Shown here: piece after piece, positions 30,335 through 40,251 of the stretch
How the letters are laid out: the number at the start of each line of letters is the position of its first letter
How positions within the stretch are numbered: the stretch's first letter is position 1
NCBI RefSeq assembly: GCF_900215315.1
Contig: NZ_OBEB01000009.1
Span: 62,001-126,000 of the forward strand
Origin: Arsukibacterium tuosuense
GTDB taxonomy: Bacteria > Pseudomonadota > Gammaproteobacteria > Enterobacterales > Alteromonadaceae
Direction: 5' to 3'
Length of the DNA: 64,000 bases
Notes under the pieces: model-generated
The model's database searches: none
Told to the model about the DNA's origin: nothing
The model's input: only the letters and a program-made list of their open reading frames with translations
Translations under genes and position numbers: made by a program

Positions 30335-32589
30335 TTGTCAGTATTCCGTTTTTCTAACCTGACGATACCTGTCGCCGCAGCTGCTGTAGTAATGGTCCGG
30401 TAGCCGGGCAAACAAATTTCTAACGGTGGCCCCTCAGGCTTATGCCAGTTAGCCTGCCATTCCAGTACCGGCTGTTCATCCTGCTGCCGGGAAATCTGCA
30501 GGCTGATAGCACCAAAGCGGGTCGGTGCCGGGCCAAAACGGACAACATCACCTTGACCCAGCCAGCGCTCAGGCACACCACCTGCCAGTACCAGATGATC
30601 GCCTTCTTCGCGTACAAAACAATTTCGGATCATCAACAGCCATTCGGCTGCAGCCCAGACATGATGCCCATCGCCCATACAACCGCCGCCAGTACCGGGA
30701 TGAATCGCCTCAGGCCACTGACCGGTTGGCGAAGCGAGCCCGGCTACCGCGTCCATTAACACCAGATAGCGGGGGTCATTGGCCCGCAGCAGAATCTGGG
30801 CGACATGCAGGGTTAAGTAGGCATTTAAACCTGAGTGAATCATATCCTGGTAGAACGCATCCTGAACAAAACAGCGTTTTAACAAAAATTCCACGGTATC
30901 CAGCAACCGCGGATCGTCAGGGCGACACAATTGCACCGGGTAACCGATAGCCAGCGAGCCTATGGCGCCGGCATCCAGCCGCCGGTAAGGTGATGCGGGC
31001 ATACCCGGCCGCTTCAGCCGGCTGGCACACTGCTGCAGGCTGTTATCTATCGCAGTACTGAACTCAGCAGCTGCCTGAGTAAACTCTTGTTGCAGTTTTG
31101 GCTCGACATTTTTAAACAGCTCTGCTGCAGCCTTTAAGCCAGCAACTCCCCAGAAGTCGTCCCAGTAATAATAATCGTTTGGCCCCAGATGCTCGGCACT
31201 GAACCCGGCTGGTAACAAACCGGCGTGCGGCGCGTCAAGCTTGTCTGAAAGTCGCTTGTTGATAATCCAGCGTGCTCCTTTTTTTAGCGGACTATGCCAG
31301 TCGGCAGACAGATCGCGGCCGGTTAATTCAGCATACCGCTGCAGGATCCAGAGCACTTCGCCATTGGCGTCCCACTCTCCTTCCTGGGAACGAAAGTAGC
31401 CCAGCAAAGTTTGCCTGGCCGGGAATTGTTGCAAAGCGCGGGCAGCACGCTCAGTCAGGCCGGCGCAAAGTAAGGCATGAATAATAAAGGCGGCATCCCT
31501 GAACCAGAAACGTTTGTAGGTATAGGGGCCGGGATAAACATCCTCAGGTGAATGCAGGATCAGCGAACTTAGCGCAGCACCATATAAAAACTGATAATGC
31601 GGGTCCGGGCACGTCAGCTTACAACATTTTTCCTGCTCGGCCGGCCAGGCACCGGGTTGCAGCTTTGGCTGAGCCGCTGCGGTTAACGGCACTGACACTT
31701 CAACTTCATGCCAGTCATTGTCTGGCAATTTGAACAGGGCTGCCGCCGTCACCATCCCGACGTCACAGATGCCTTCGGCTTGCTGCTGCGCATCAGCAAG
31801 ATGAATATACACATCACCTTGTTTGTAAGCAGACACATGGTAGCGGTCCGCCGGCTGGCTGAACTGAATCTGTTTATCCTCATCAACCAGCCACTGGTTG
31901 CGCTGCTCGTTCAATGCCACTTTATGAATAAAGCTGACACCCTCGGGGTTTTGCGGGCGCAAGGCCAGCACCAGATAACCGGGCTTATCCGCTTTCGCCC
32001 TCAGGCGCATTTTCAGCACCGGCACGCCTTCTTCAAGCACTACCCAGGCTTTGTTCTGCAAGGTCATACCCTGCTGGCTGGTGGTGGTGGAAATACTGAC
32101 ATCACCTGCAACGGTCAGTTGCTGCTGACACTCGTTAAGGCGCGATGGCAGCAGACATTCGCCCTGCTCAGGCATTATCCAGCCATCCAGTGACCAGCTA
32201 TCCAGAAACGGCGTTAACAGGCCGCGTGGGTCAACAATGGGTAGTTCAGGACAATCCGGGTAGCCAATCGCCGTCCAGTTGCGGTGGGTCAGGTTAATAT
32301 GGGTAATTGAGAAGGCCCGTGGAATAAACGATTTATCACAGGGGTCAAACTGACGCTCAATCCAGTATGGCCATACCCAATCCAGGTTATGCTGGATAAC
32401 CCTGCTGTTAATTAAGCCCCGTGCGTGAAATACTACGCCAGCGCGCAGCAGCTCGATAGGCTCTCCTACCTCAGAGGGCTGAGCAAAATTATGCAGTTTC
32501 GCCAGTAATGCCACCGGATCAATAAAGCCATTTTTGTGGGCGACATAACGCACCACATAGCGCCAGGGTAACCACTTTAACCAGGTCAT
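30331..32589 (-). CDS. Six-hairpin glycoside hydrolase superfamily protein
   Basis: The 752-residue protein has a beta-rich N-terminal half (to about residue 320) and an (alpha/alpha)6-barrel C-terminal half, like glucoamylase and glycogen-debranching enzymes (GH15/GH63-type). The barrel starts near YKRFWFRDAAFI (359-370), and EGEWDANGE (403-411) is a good candidate for the acid/base region. I cannot assign a family number or substrate. No signal peptide is seen, so it is probably cytoplasmic. It overlaps both neighbours by 4 bp, so the VTT protein, this enzyme and the GT4 enzyme are almost certainly made together. Confidence 0.8.
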   Translation of the reverse strand: MTWLKWLPWRYVVRYVAHKNGFIDPVALLAKLHNFAQPSEVGEPIELLRAGVVFHARGLINSRVIQHNLDWVWPYWIERQFDPCDKSFIPRAFSITHINLTHRNWTAIGYPDCPELPIVDPRGLLTPFLDSWSLDGWIMPEQGECLLPSRLNECQQQLTVAGDVSISTTTSQQGMTLQNKAWVVLEEGVPVLKMRLRAKADKPGYLVLALRPQNPEGVSFIHKVALNEQRNQWLVDEDKQIQFSQPADRYHVSAYKQGDVYIHLADAQQQAEGICDVGMVTAAALFKLPDNDWHEVEVSVPLTAAAQPKLQPGAWPAEQEKCCKLTCPDPHYQFLYGAALSSLILHSPEDVYPGPYTYKRFWFRDAAFIIHALLCAGLTERAARALQQFPARQTLLGYFRSQEGEWDANGEVLWILQRYAELTGRDLSADWHSPLKKGARWIINKRLSDKLDAPHAGLLPAGFSAEHLGPNDYYYWDDFWGVAGLKAAAELFKNVEPKLQQEFTQAAAEFSTAIDNSLQQCASRLKRPGMPASPYRRLDAGAIGSLAIGYPVQLCRPDDPRLLDTVEFLLKRCFVQDAFYQDMIHSGLNAYLTLHVAQILLRANDPRYLVLMDAVAGLASPTGQWPEAIHPGTGGGCMGDGHHVWAAAEWLLMIRNCFVREEGDHLVLAGGVPERWLGQGDVVRFGPAPTRFGAISLQISRQQDEQPVLEWQANWHKPEGPPLEICLPGYRTITTAAAATGIVRLEKRNTDK

Positions 32590-33365
32590 ACCTTAGGCTC
32601 CTTTTTAGTGTCTTGTGCGGTATATTTGGCCAGCGCCCTGTTGGCCAGGCGGTTCAGATAAATGACAACCGCCACCGCCGCCATAAAACCACCAAGGTAC
32701 AGGGCCCACTCCCAGCCAGAGCGCTGCTGCTGACCCAACTCAAAAGTGGTAATATCAGCGATCAGCGATCCCAGATACACGTTATGAACGGTAAACGGGA
32801 TAAATCCGAGTAAAGAGCCGGCAATATAACCGCGTAAAGAAAACTGAGTTAAACCAAAAAAATAATTGGATATCTTGCTGGGGAAAAATGGGATCAGCCG
32901 GGTCAGCAAGACGATTTTCCAGTCATTTTTACTAAGTTCATCATTAACCAGCTGCAACCTGGCCCGGGCCATAATAAATTGTCTGGCGCGCTGGCCAAAG
33001 GTATAGCGGGCCAGCAGAAAAGCGATGGTGGCCCCCAGGGTGGTGCCCAATACCACATATATCGTGCCTGGTACCACCCCAAACACAAAGCCGGCACCTA
33101 CGGTAAACAAGGCGCCGGGTAGCAGTAACACCACCACCGCGGCCATAATCAGCATAAACAGTAACGGCGCCCAGGCTCCCTGCTGCTTAAACCACTGCAG
33201 CAAGTGTAGCACTTCGGTGTGCACGCCAAAGTACACCAGCAGCGCCAGCACCACGCCAACAAACAACACACTGCCTGCCATACCAAGGATAGCAGTCTTA
33301 GTACTGCTTTTTTGCTGCGGCTTAGCCGCTGGCTTGCTGTTGTCAGGCTCGGGCATCAATATCAT
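32586..33365 (-). CDS. VTT-domain (DedA/TVP38-like) membrane protein
   Basis: The 259-residue protein has a short polar N-terminus, then about six membrane segments containing a VTT domain (residues about 75-200). Typical features are GALFTVGAGFVFG, FLLARYTFG and the re-entrant RLIPFFPSKISNYFFGLT block. VTT/DedA proteins include lipid scramblases and bacterial transporters of undecaprenyl phosphate and phosphatidylethanolamine. Its start overlaps the pip stop by one base. A second ATG three codons on (complement of 33354-33356) is an equally possible start. In this cassette a role in moving a lipid or lipid-linked sugar across the membrane is inferred. Confidence 0.85.
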   Translation of the reverse strand: MILMPEPDNSKPAAKPQQKSSTKTAILGMAGSVLFVGVVLALLVYFGVHTEVLHLLQWFKQQGAWAPLLFMLIMAAVVVLLLPGALFTVGAGFVFGVVPGTIYVVLGTTLGATIAFLLARYTFGQRARQFIMARARLQLVNDELSKNDWKIVLLTRLIPFFPSKISNYFFGLTQFSLRGYIAGSLLGFIPFTVHNVYLGSLIADITTFELGQQQRSGWEWALYLGGFMAAVAVVIYLNRLANRALAKYTAQDTKKEPKV

Positions 33366-34273
33366 TACTCCTCAGGTTCTATGGTCTGCAGAATGGTCCG
33401 CAAGGCTTTGAAATTCTCAGGCTCGCTGGCATCGTGGGCTGCATGCGGGGTAATTGACAACCGGGCCTGATTAACTGATGCGGCCAGTTGCCACGCTGAA
33501 CCACAGGGACAAATAGTGTCATAGCGGCCCTGCACAATATCAATTGCTATGTCCTGCAATCTTGCGCTGTGGCGCAGAATAAAATCTTCTTCAATAAAAC
33601 CATGGTTGTTAAAGTAGTAGCTGGCCAGTTGCGCCATCGGTAAACTGACAGCCGGTTCAGAAAACTCCGCAATTTTCTGTTTATCAGGGGTTAAAAATGA
33701 ATTGACCGCTTCCCATCTGGCCCAGCTTACTGCCGCTGCCTGTTGCTGCCGGGTACTGCCAGTGCTCAGCAATCGGAAATAAGCCGCTACCGGTCTGTCT
33801 GGCTGGTCGATAGCATCAATAAAATGCTGATATTCATCCGGGTACAGCTGGTTAGCGCCCTGCCGGTAAAACCAATTCAGTTCCTGCTCCCGGCATAAAA
33901 AAATTCCCCACAGGATTAACCGTGATACCCGCTGCGGGTTATCAATAGCATAGAGCAAACTGAGCGTACTGCCCCAACTTCCTCCCACCAGAATAAATTG
34001 CTCAATAGCCAGCGCACTGCGCAACTGCTCAATATCGGCAATCAGCTGTGCCGTGGTATTGGCATGCAGCCGCTCGGTATACTTGCTGCGACCACAACCA
34101 CGTTGATCAAAATAAATCACCGGCCGGCGCAGCCCGGCAAACAGTTGCTTGTCGGCCTCACGGACACCCGCGCCCGGGCCACCATGGACAAACAGCAGGG
34201 GAGTAGCACTGCGGATATCGCCCTGGATCTGGTAGTAAAGCTGATGGCCATCGCCAACGTTAAGATACGGCAT
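33365..34273 (-). CDS. pip: Proline iminopeptidase (alpha/beta hydrolase)
   Basis: The 302-residue alpha/beta hydrolase has the oxyanion motif HGGPGAG, the nucleophile serine in GGSWGSTLSL and the catalytic aspartate and histidine in DTICP and HDASEPEN. These fit peptidase family S33, which removes N-terminal proline from peptides in the cytoplasm. The sequence is somewhat shorter than E. coli-type Pip proteins and the ending is slightly different (AAHDASEP for GAGHS). It lies 22 bp after chaB and one base before the VTT gene, so it is probably co-transcribed with the cassette without sharing its function. Confidence 0.85.
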   Translation of the reverse strand: MPYLNVGDGHQLYYQIQGDIRSATPLLFVHGGPGAGVREADKQLFAGLRRPVIYFDQRGCGRSKYTERLHANTTAQLIADIEQLRSALAIEQFILVGGSWGSTLSLLYAIDNPQRVSRLILWGIFLCREQELNWFYRQGANQLYPDEYQHFIDAIDQPDRPVAAYFRLLSTGSTRQQQAAAVSWARWEAVNSFLTPDKQKIAEFSEPAVSLPMAQLASYYFNNHGFIEEDFILRHSARLQDIAIDIVQGRYDTICPCGSAWQLAASVNQARLSITPHAAHDASEPENFKALRTILQTIEPEE

Positions 34274-34295
34274 CTGTCCACTCCATTGCCGCTAT

Positions 34296-34523
34296 TTATG
34301 TCGCCACCCAATTGCCGGCATCGTTTTTATGATACTTTTGCTTGACCGCTGCCCAGGCAACTTTGTGTGCCACTTCCTCCCGGCTGTCATTTCCGTCGCG
34401 TTGTTCCGGGTCTTTATAGTCATCCCATGCACTGTTAAAGGCTGCCTGATATATTTCCTGAGCATGTTTGGGTAAGTTATCCTGCACTGAATCCGGCAAT
34501 TCACTGCGTTTGTCGTATGGCAT
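34296..34523 (-). CDS. ChaB family protein
   Basis: The 75-residue protein begins MPYDKRSELPDSVQDNLP and contains AQEIYQAAFNSAWDDY and EEVAHKVAWAAVKQKY, the ChaB pattern. The ATG at 34521-34523 follows AGGAG; an in-frame extension to 34553 lacks support. ChaB is annotated as a putative regulator of the cation antiporter ChaA in E. coli, but chaA is not in this window and the function of free-standing ChaB proteins is uncertain. Confidence 0.9.
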   Translation of the reverse strand: MPYDKRSELPDSVQDNLPKHAQEIYQAAFNSAWDDYKDPEQRDGNDSREEVAHKVAWAAVKQKYHKNDAGNWVAT

Positions 34524-34676
34524 AGAACCTCTCCTGCTGGCTGTTAGTTCCACTAACTGGTGCTGGTGTTGTTAACAGAATGCAAAAGCAAAGCACGTGC
34601 CAGCTTTAAAAAAACCGCCATCAGGTAGGTTGGCGTCAAAATTGCAACCTCAGACAATCTGAGCGACAGTGCGGTG

Positions 34677-34723
34677 CAACTCTGAAGTAGCACAACCTGA
34701 AGCATTACAACTTTAAGTAGTGT
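34677..34723. repeat. Three degenerate 15-16 bp tandem repeats upstream of sodC
   Basis: Units at 34677-34692, 34693-34707 and 34708-34723 all begin CAAC and continue with a sequence like (T)CTGAAGTAGCA. They lie 67-113 bp upstream of the sodC start. They could be binding sites for a regulator of sodC or a chance slippage product. The gap 34524-34789 shows nothing else I can name. Confidence 0.4.
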
Positions 34724-34789
34724 AATCCCGGAAACGGCAAGCATCGTCCCGAAAATTGTTTTTTTCTAAACCAAATAAAGGAGATCGTT

Positions 34790-35401
34790 ATGAAATTACG
34801 GATTTTTTCATTGTCAGTCATTGCCACAGGCTTGTTAGTGGCTTGCAGTCCGGATCCCGGCCCGACTAACAGACCGGCCAATGAAGCTACCCCTGTAGCC
34901 GAACAGCCCCGCACCCCTGCTGCAGAGTCAGATGCAAATACAGATGCGGAACCGCTGATTGTCTATATGAACCGGGTGACTCCGGATGAAGTAGGGGCCG
35001 GAGCCGGCACCATTTCAGTCAGACAAAGCGCAGAAGGCCTGGTGTTCACGCCAAATCTTATGGGGCTAACGGCGGGTAAGCATGGTTTTCACATCCACCA
35101 GAACCCAAGCTGCGAGCCGGAAATGCAAGACGGTAAAAAAGTCGCTGCCGCCGCGGCCGGTGGTCATTATGACCCGACTAACGCCGGCAAACATACCGGG
35201 CCAGAGGGCGATGGTCATAAAGGCGATTTACCAATGATCGAAGTGAATAGCGCGGGCGTTCAGCAGCAGGTTACCATCAACGGCTTAACCTTGGATGATC
35301 TGCAGAATCGCTCGCTGGTCGTGCACGAGCGCCGTGACGATTACGCCACTGATCCGGCGGGTGACAGTGGTGCCCGTATTGCCTGCGGCGTGACCAAATA
35401 A
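34790..35401 (+). CDS. sodC: Cu,Zn superoxide dismutase, lipoprotein
   Basis: The 203-residue protein has a lipoprotein signal with the lipobox LLVAC (Cys about residue 19), followed by a 35-residue Pro/Ala/Glu-rich linker and a SodC domain. Metal ligands are visible in HGFHIHQNPSC, GGHYDPTNAGKHTGPEGDGHKGDLP-type residues and the C-terminal cysteine that closes the disulfide (IACGV). SodC removes superoxide in the periplasm; here it should be membrane-tethered. AAGGAG precedes the ATG. It converges with the gppA gene. Confidence 0.95.
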   Translation: MKLRIFSLSVIATGLLVACSPDPGPTNRPANEATPVAEQPRTPAAESDANTDAEPLIVYMNRVTPDEVGAGAGTISVRQSAEGLVFTPNLMGLTAGKHGFHIHQNPSCEPEMQDGKKVAAAAAGGHYDPTNAGKHTGPEGDGHKGDLPMIEVNSAGVQQQVTINGLTLDDLQNRSLVVHERRDDYATDPAGDSGARIACGVTK

Positions 35402-35459
35402 TCCGCAATAATTACAGAGGGTCCCGGTAATATTTACTGATAACGGCTGGCGGCAGTGG

Positions 35460-37019
35460 CTATTTAATCAGCAACTGCCAACCAGCCTGCTGCTGGTATT
35501 GCACTTCCTGTTCTAACTCTGCCCGCATTAACGGATGTTGCTCCAACCAGTTGGCAGGCATTTGTAGGGTAAGGGTTTCTGCTTTAGTGGTCATTTTAAC
35601 TTCAGGCAATACTTCGTGCCGACGGCGCATCGACAGAATAACTGCCAGCCGCAAAATGCGGGTCAGCCGCACCGTCAACAACACTGAGGTCATGGTTTGG
35701 CGGGCAATTACTTCGCGGCTGATGTCGGCCCGATGATTGTACACCAGCGCCATAACCAGTTGTTGCTGCGCCCGGGTAAAGCCCGGTAAATCAGAATGAT
35801 TGATAATATAAGCACCGTGGTGATGATGATTTTTATATTCAATCAATAAGCCAAGCTCATGCAATAACGCGCCGGAGCGTAACATGCTGTGGCCTTCAAA
35901 TTTGTCCAGGTCCCAACGATGTTGTAACTGCCCGGCAAGCTCAACCGCCATATCAGCCACCCGCTCGGCATGGCGCTGATCAATGAAATATCGCACCATC
36001 AGGCTGGCAACAGTACGGTTGCGTACATCACTGTGCTGTAACTGAGGCAGCATGCTGTACAACACGCCTTCGCGCAGAGCACCACCTGACAAGGTCATAC
36101 CATGGATCTGCAATGTCCGAAACAACGCCACCAGTATTGCTAAACCAGAGGCGAAAACCTGTTTACGTTCCTGGGCCAGGCCAATAATGTTCAGCTGAGA
36201 TATCGGACCGCAGGCCATGGTCTGCTGCATAATGTCCTCAAGCTTACCCAAAGTAATCACTTCGTCTTTGCCCTGGGCGACCAGAATTTCCTGCACTGCC
36301 TGTACCGTCCCCGACGCGCCAACTGCAATTTGCCAGCCTTTCGCCAGAAACTCAGCACTAATCGGTGCTATTTGCTCAGTGGCAGCCTGGATAGCCTGGT
36401 TAAAATTATCTTCGCTTAGTTCGCCATCACCAAAATAGCGTTCCAGATAGGTAACACAGCCCATATTCAGACTGGCCAGCAGTTCAGGAGTAAAGCCCCG
36501 CCCCACCACCACTTCCGTGCTGGCACCACCAATATCAATCACTAAACGGTTAGAGTCACAATTAGAGGTATGAGCGACACCCAGGTAGATAATCCGGGCT
36601 TCATCGGCACCGCTGATCACCTGCACCTTCTGGCCCAGGATAACTTCAGCTTCTTTCAGGAAGGATTTTACATTTTGGGCTAACCGCAAGGTGGCGGTGC
36701 CCACTATCCGGATATTGGCAGCAGGAATATCCTGCAGGCGCTCAGCAAACAACGCCAGGCATTCCCAGCCCCGTTTCATCGCTTTGCGACTTAACACTAA
36801 ATTATCATTTAAACCAGCAGCCAGGCGAACTTTGCGTTTTACCCGGCCTATTACCTGTACCGAGCCGCCAACCACCTTGACCATCAGCATGTGAAAGCTG
36901 TTAGAACCAAGATCGATCACCGCATAGATATCGCTATGCGGTGAGGTGTCGCTCAGCAGTTCGCCTGTTACCAGCGGCTCAGCGTTAGCGGGGCCGGCTG
37001 CGGGGATTTCTCGGGCCAT
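35460..37019 (-). CDS. gppA: Exopolyphosphatase / guanosine pentaphosphate phosphatase
   Basis: The 519-residue protein has the Ppx/GppA ASKHA phosphatase fold: [14 protein letters not shown] near the N-terminus, [11 protein letters not shown] in the second lobe and an HD-like C-terminal region with [18 protein letters not shown]. These enzymes remove terminal phosphate from polyphosphate and/or convert pppGpp to ppGpp. Position next to rhlB is as for E. coli gppA, but ppx cannot be excluded. The ATG at 37019 is used; a GTG at 37055 with AGG upstream would add 12 residues. Either start lies inside the 3' end of rhlB. Confidence 0.9.
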   Translation of the reverse strand: MAREIPAAGPANAEPLVTGELLSDTSPHSDIYAVIDLGSNSFHMLMVKVVGGSVQVIGRVKRKVRLAAGLNDNLVLSRKAMKRGWECLALFAERLQDIPAANIRIVGTATLRLAQNVKSFLKEAEVILGQKVQVISGADEARIIYLGVAHTSNCDSNRLVIDIGGASTEVVVGRGFTPELLASLNMGCVTYLERYFGDGELSEDNFNQAIQAATEQIAPISAEFLAKGWQIAVGASGTVQAVQEILVAQGKDEVITLGKLEDIMQQTMACGPISQLNIIGLAQERKQVFASGLAILVALFRTLQIHGMTLSGGALREGVLYSMLPQLQHSDVRNRTVASLMVRYFIDQRHAERVADMAVELAGQLQHRWDLDKFEGHSMLRSGALLHELGLLIEYKNHHHHGAYIINHSDLPGFTRAQQQLVMALVYNHRADISREVIARQTMTSVLLTVRLTRILRLAVILSMRRRHEVLPEVKMTTKAETLTLQMPANWLEQHPLMRAELEQEVQYQQQAGWQLLIK

Positions 37020-38271
37020 TACTGCTGCGTCCACTGTTGCCTCGGCCCGGACCACTGCGAGCCTGGCCCGGACGACGACGCACCCGTGGTTTAGGCACTG
37101 TCAGATCATCAAGCAAGGCATTTGCATCATACTGAGTTAAAGCTATCGGGTGTTTAATATAATCTTCAATAGCGGTTAAGTTCAGAGCATAACGCTCGCA
37201 GGCAAAGCTAATGGCCTTACCGCTTTCACCGGCCCGGCCGGTACGGCCAATCCGGTGCACGTAGTCTTCGCAATCATCAGGTAAATCGTAATTAAAAACA
37301 TGGCTGACTTTCGGTATATGCAAGCCACGGGCAGCGACATCGGTTGCCACCAGAATATCCAGTTTACCGGTGGTAAAGTCATCCAGAATTTTCAGGCGCT
37401 TCTTCTGAATGACATCGCCGGTCAGCATCCCCACCCGATGACCGTCTGCTTCCAGCCAGGCATACACATCTTCACAGGCGTGCTTAGTGTTGGCAAAGAC
37501 AATAGCCTTATCAGGCCAGTCTTCTTCCATCAGCGTCAGCAAAAGCTTCATTTTATGCTCATGCGCCGGATAAAACAGCTCTTCACTAATCTGGCTGCCG
37601 GTCATTTCATCCGGTGCCACGTGAATATGAACCGGCTCGTTCATTTTCTCGAACGCCAGCTCCTGCACCTTGTATGACAAGGTGGCAGAAAACAATAAAC
37701 TTAACCGCTCGGTAGCCGGTGGCATCCGGTTAAACATAAACCGGATATCTTTGATAAAACCTAAATCGAACATCCGATCGGCTTCGTCCAGCACTACAAC
37801 CTGAATTTGATCAAGGTCATACAGCCCCTGCTTTAAATAATCTATCAGGCGACCGGTGGTGCCAATTAAAATATCTACACCCTGCTCGAGCAACTGCCGT
37901 TGAGAATCATAACCCTCGCCACCATATATTAAACCAAGCCGCATATTGGTTTTCTGAGCAAGTATAACGGCATCATTATGGATCTGTACGGCCAGTTCCC
38001 GCGTAGGAGCCATAATGATAGCGCGCGGCTGACCAGAACCTTTAGGTTCATGGTTAAGCAAGTAATGAAAAGTTGCAGTTAAAAAAGCCAGGGTTTTACC
38101 GGTACCGGTTTGGGCCTGACCCGCTATATCTTTGCCGGCCAGAGCCAGGGGTAAACACTGGGCCTGAATTGGCGTACAATAGCTGTAACCTTGCGCCGTT
38201 AAAGCGTCAAGAACCTGTGGTGCCAATGCGAAATCGGCGAATTTATGTGAGGTTAAGTGAGTTTTATTCAT
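36985..38271 (-). CDS. rhlB: DEAD-box RNA helicase RhlB
   Basis: The 428-residue ATP-dependent helicase has the ordered motifs Q (FADFALAPQ), I (AQTGTGKT), II (DEAD), III (SAT) and VI (HRIGRTGR). The C-terminal tail is basic and rich in Arg, Gly and Pro (residues about 395-428), as in RhlB proteins that bind RNA and RNase E. RhlB unwinds RNA in the degradosome. It is divergent from trxA with 101 bp between, and its 3' end overlaps gppA by at least 35 bp; the gppA-rhlB-trxA-rho order equals E. coli. Confidence 0.96.
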   Translation of the reverse strand: MNKTHLTSHKFADFALAPQVLDALTAQGYSYCTPIQAQCLPLALAGKDIAGQAQTGTGKTLAFLTATFHYLLNHEPKGSGQPRAIIMAPTRELAVQIHNDAVILAQKTNMRLGLIYGGEGYDSQRQLLEQGVDILIGTTGRLIDYLKQGLYDLDQIQVVVLDEADRMFDLGFIKDIRFMFNRMPPATERLSLLFSATLSYKVQELAFEKMNEPVHIHVAPDEMTGSQISEELFYPAHEHKMKLLLTLMEEDWPDKAIVFANTKHACEDVYAWLEADGHRVGMLTGDVIQKKRLKILDDFTTGKLDILVATDVAARGLHIPKVSHVFNYDLPDDCEDYVHRIGRTGRAGESGKAISFACERYALNLTAIEDYIKHPIALTQYDANALLDDLTVPKPRVRRRPGQARSGPGRGNSGRSSNGPRNPRSRPR

Positions 38272-38372
38272 ACCTGCCTAGCATAACTGTTACGCTTGCA
38301 ATAAGAAACAGCCACGTTTAAATTGATAACACATTTTTGCAGTGTAACTGCACAGCCTGAACGGAGAAATAG

Positions 38373-38699
38373 ATGAGCGAACAAATTTTACAGGTTTCTG
38401 ACGACAGTTTTGAAGCTGATGTTTTAAAAGCCGAAGTGCCGGTACTGGTCGACTTCTGGGCAGAATGGTGTGGCCCTTGTAAAATGATCGCACCTATTCT
38501 GGAAGATGTTGCGGCGGAATACAGTGGTAAAGTCAGCATCGCCAAGGTGAATATTGACCAGAACCCGAATACCCCGCCAAAATTTGGTATTCGTGGCATT
38601 CCAACCTTACTGTTATTTAAAAATGGTCAGGTTGCGGCGACTAAGGTCGGCGCCTTGTCGAAAACCCAATTAAAAGAGTTTTTAGATAGCAATATCTGA
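38373..38699 (+). CDS. trxA: Thioredoxin 1
   Basis: The 108-residue protein is a classic thioredoxin with the active site WCGPC and the cis-proline loop [14 protein letters not shown]. It reduces disulfides of cytoplasmic proteins using thioredoxin reductase. GGAG lies upstream of the ATG. It is followed by a terminator and then rho, as in enteric bacteria. Confidence 0.98.
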   Translation: MSEQILQVSDDSFEADVLKAEVPVLVDFWAEWCGPCKMIAPILEDVAAEYSGKVSIAKVNIDQNPNTPPKFGIRGIPTLLLFKNGQVAATKVGALSKTQLKEFLDSNI

Positions 38700-38710
38700 A
38701 AATGACAGGA

Positions 38711-38736
38711 AAAGGCGTATTTTTGTACGCCTTTTT
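38711..38736 (+). terminator. Rho-independent terminator after trxA
   Basis: AAAGGCGTA (38711-38719) and TACGCCTTT (38726-38734) pair as a 9-bp stem around a 6-base loop and end in a run of five T. It lies 11 bp after the trxA stop. The 155 bp from here to rho (38737-38891) hold the rho leader; I see no further hairpin or open frame in it. Confidence 0.85.
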
Positions 38737-38891
38737 ACTGTTCGCTGCTGGACGTCTCAAACAACTGCTGCTATTGTGTGGCTAAGCAAATATCTTAAAC
38801 CACGCTTGTCTGTCGAATAAACCAACTTCCAAACCTTTATTATCGAGCCGATAAGCATTTTCTGTTTTTACCAACAAGAACCCATCAAACT

Positions 38892-40157
38892 ATGCATTTA
38901 ACAGAACTGAAACTGAAACCAATTAGCGAACTGGTTGATTTGGCCGAGTCCATGGGCCAGGAAAACATGGCCCGCCTGCGTAAACAAGACATTATCTTCG
39001 CAATCTTAAAAGCCCACGCTAAAAATGGTGAAGAAATTTTCGGTGCAGGTGTGTTGGAGATTCTGCAGGATGGTTTCGGTTTTTTACGTTCGTCAGACAG
39101 CTCATACTTAGCCGGCCCGGATGATATCTATGTCTCTCCGAGTCAGATTCGTCGCTTTAATCTGCGCACCGGTGACAGCATTTCCGGCTTAATCCGGCCG
39201 CCAAAAGAAGGCGAGCGCTACTTCGCCCTGTTAAAAGTGAACGAAGTTAACTTTGGCCGGCCAGAGCAAGCCCGTAACAAAATTTTATTTGAAAACCTTA
39301 CCGCGCTGCATGCTAACTCGCGACTACGGATGGAGCGCGGCAACGGCAGCCGGGAAGATATCACCGCCCGGGTGCTGGATTTAGCCTCACCGATTGGCCG
39401 TGGCCAGCGTGGCTTAATCGTGGCGCCGCCAAAAGCCGGTAAAACCATTTTGCTGCAAAACATCGCTCAGTCTATTGCCGCTAACCACCCGGAATGTGTG
39501 TTAATGGTGTTGCTGATTGACGAACGGCCGGAGGAAGTAACAGAGATGCAGCGCCTGGTGAAAGGTGAAGTTATTGCCTCTACCTTTGATGAGCCCGCCA
39601 GTCGCCATGTTCAGGTTGCTGAAATGGTGATAGAAAAAGCCAAGCGGCTGGTTGAGCACAAAAAAGATGTGATTATTCTGCTCGACTCAATTACCCGTTT
39701 AGCCCGCGCTTACAATACCGTGATCCCCAGCTCAGGTAAGGTACTAACCGGGGGTGTCGATGCCAATGCCCTGCACAAGCCTAAGCGTTTCTTCGGCGCG
39801 GCCCGTAATGTTGAAGAAGGCGGCAGTTTAACCATTATTGCCACCGCCTTAGTAGATACCGGTTCGAAGATGGATGAGGTTATTTACGAAGAGTTTAAAG
39901 GCACCGGCAACATGGAACTGCATTTATCGCGGAAAATTGCCGAACGTCGGATCTTCCCTGCCATCGACTTCAACCGTTCCGGTACCCGCCGCGAAGAACT
40001 ACTGGCCTCGCCGGAAGAGCTGCAGAAAATGTGGATCCTGCGCAAAATTTTGCACCCGATGGACGAAAGCGACTGCATGGAGTTTTTAATCGATAAGTTG
40101 TCGATGACCAAAACCAACGACGAATTCTTCGACGCCATGAAACGGCAAAAATCGTAA
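38892..40157 (+). CDS. rho: Transcription termination factor Rho
   Basis: The 421-residue hexameric ATPase has an N-terminal helix bundle, the RNA-binding cold-shock-like domain (GFGFLRS) and the RecA-like ATPase domain with Walker A (PPKAGKT), Walker B (LLIDERPEE) and the R- and Q-loop region ([10 protein letters not shown]). It terminates transcription of untranslated RNA. The length agrees with the family, and no insert is present. It is followed by its own intrinsic terminator. Confidence 0.98.
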   Translation: MHLTELKLKPISELVDLAESMGQENMARLRKQDIIFAILKAHAKNGEEIFGAGVLEILQDGFGFLRSSDSSYLAGPDDIYVSPSQIRRFNLRTGDSISGLIRPPKEGERYFALLKVNEVNFGRPEQARNKILFENLTALHANSRLRMERGNGSREDITARVLDLASPIGRGQRGLIVAPPKAGKTILLQNIAQSIAANHPECVLMVLLIDERPEEVTEMQRLVKGEVIASTFDEPASRHVQVAEMVIEKAKRLVEHKKDVIILLDSITRLARAYNTVIPSSGKVLTGGVDANALHKPKRFFGAARNVEEGGSLTIIATALVDTGSKMDEVIYEEFKGTGNMELHLSRKIAERRIFPAIDFNRSGTRREELLASPEELQKMWILRKILHPMDESDCMEFLIDKLSMTKTNDEFFDAMKRQKS

Positions 40158-40164
40158 CTCCTGA

Positions 40165-40189
40165 AACCGGCCCCAGCGCCGGTTTTTTT
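40165..40189 (+). terminator. Rho-independent terminator after rho
   Basis: AACCGGC (40165-40171) and GCCGGTT (40178-40184) form a perfect 7-bp stem with a 6-base loop, followed by TTTTT. It lies 8 bp after the rho stop. Confidence 0.9.
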
Positions 40190-40251
40190 ATGGCTGTAAT
40201 TTGTCGCTGTATAGCACACCCGATTTAAAAGTAACGAAAGGAAAACGTAAC

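Noticed and set aside
34553..34744. A 63-codon hydrophobic frame on the minus strand upstream of chaB
   Set aside because: Its leucine- and valine-rich protein comes from the short tandem repeats upstream of sodC, and no ribosome binding site is seen.
36985..37055. Frameshift at the rhlB-gppA junction
   Set aside because: Both proteins are complete, with a normal basic tail on RhlB and the first ASKHA motif of GppA intact; the overlap is ordinary.
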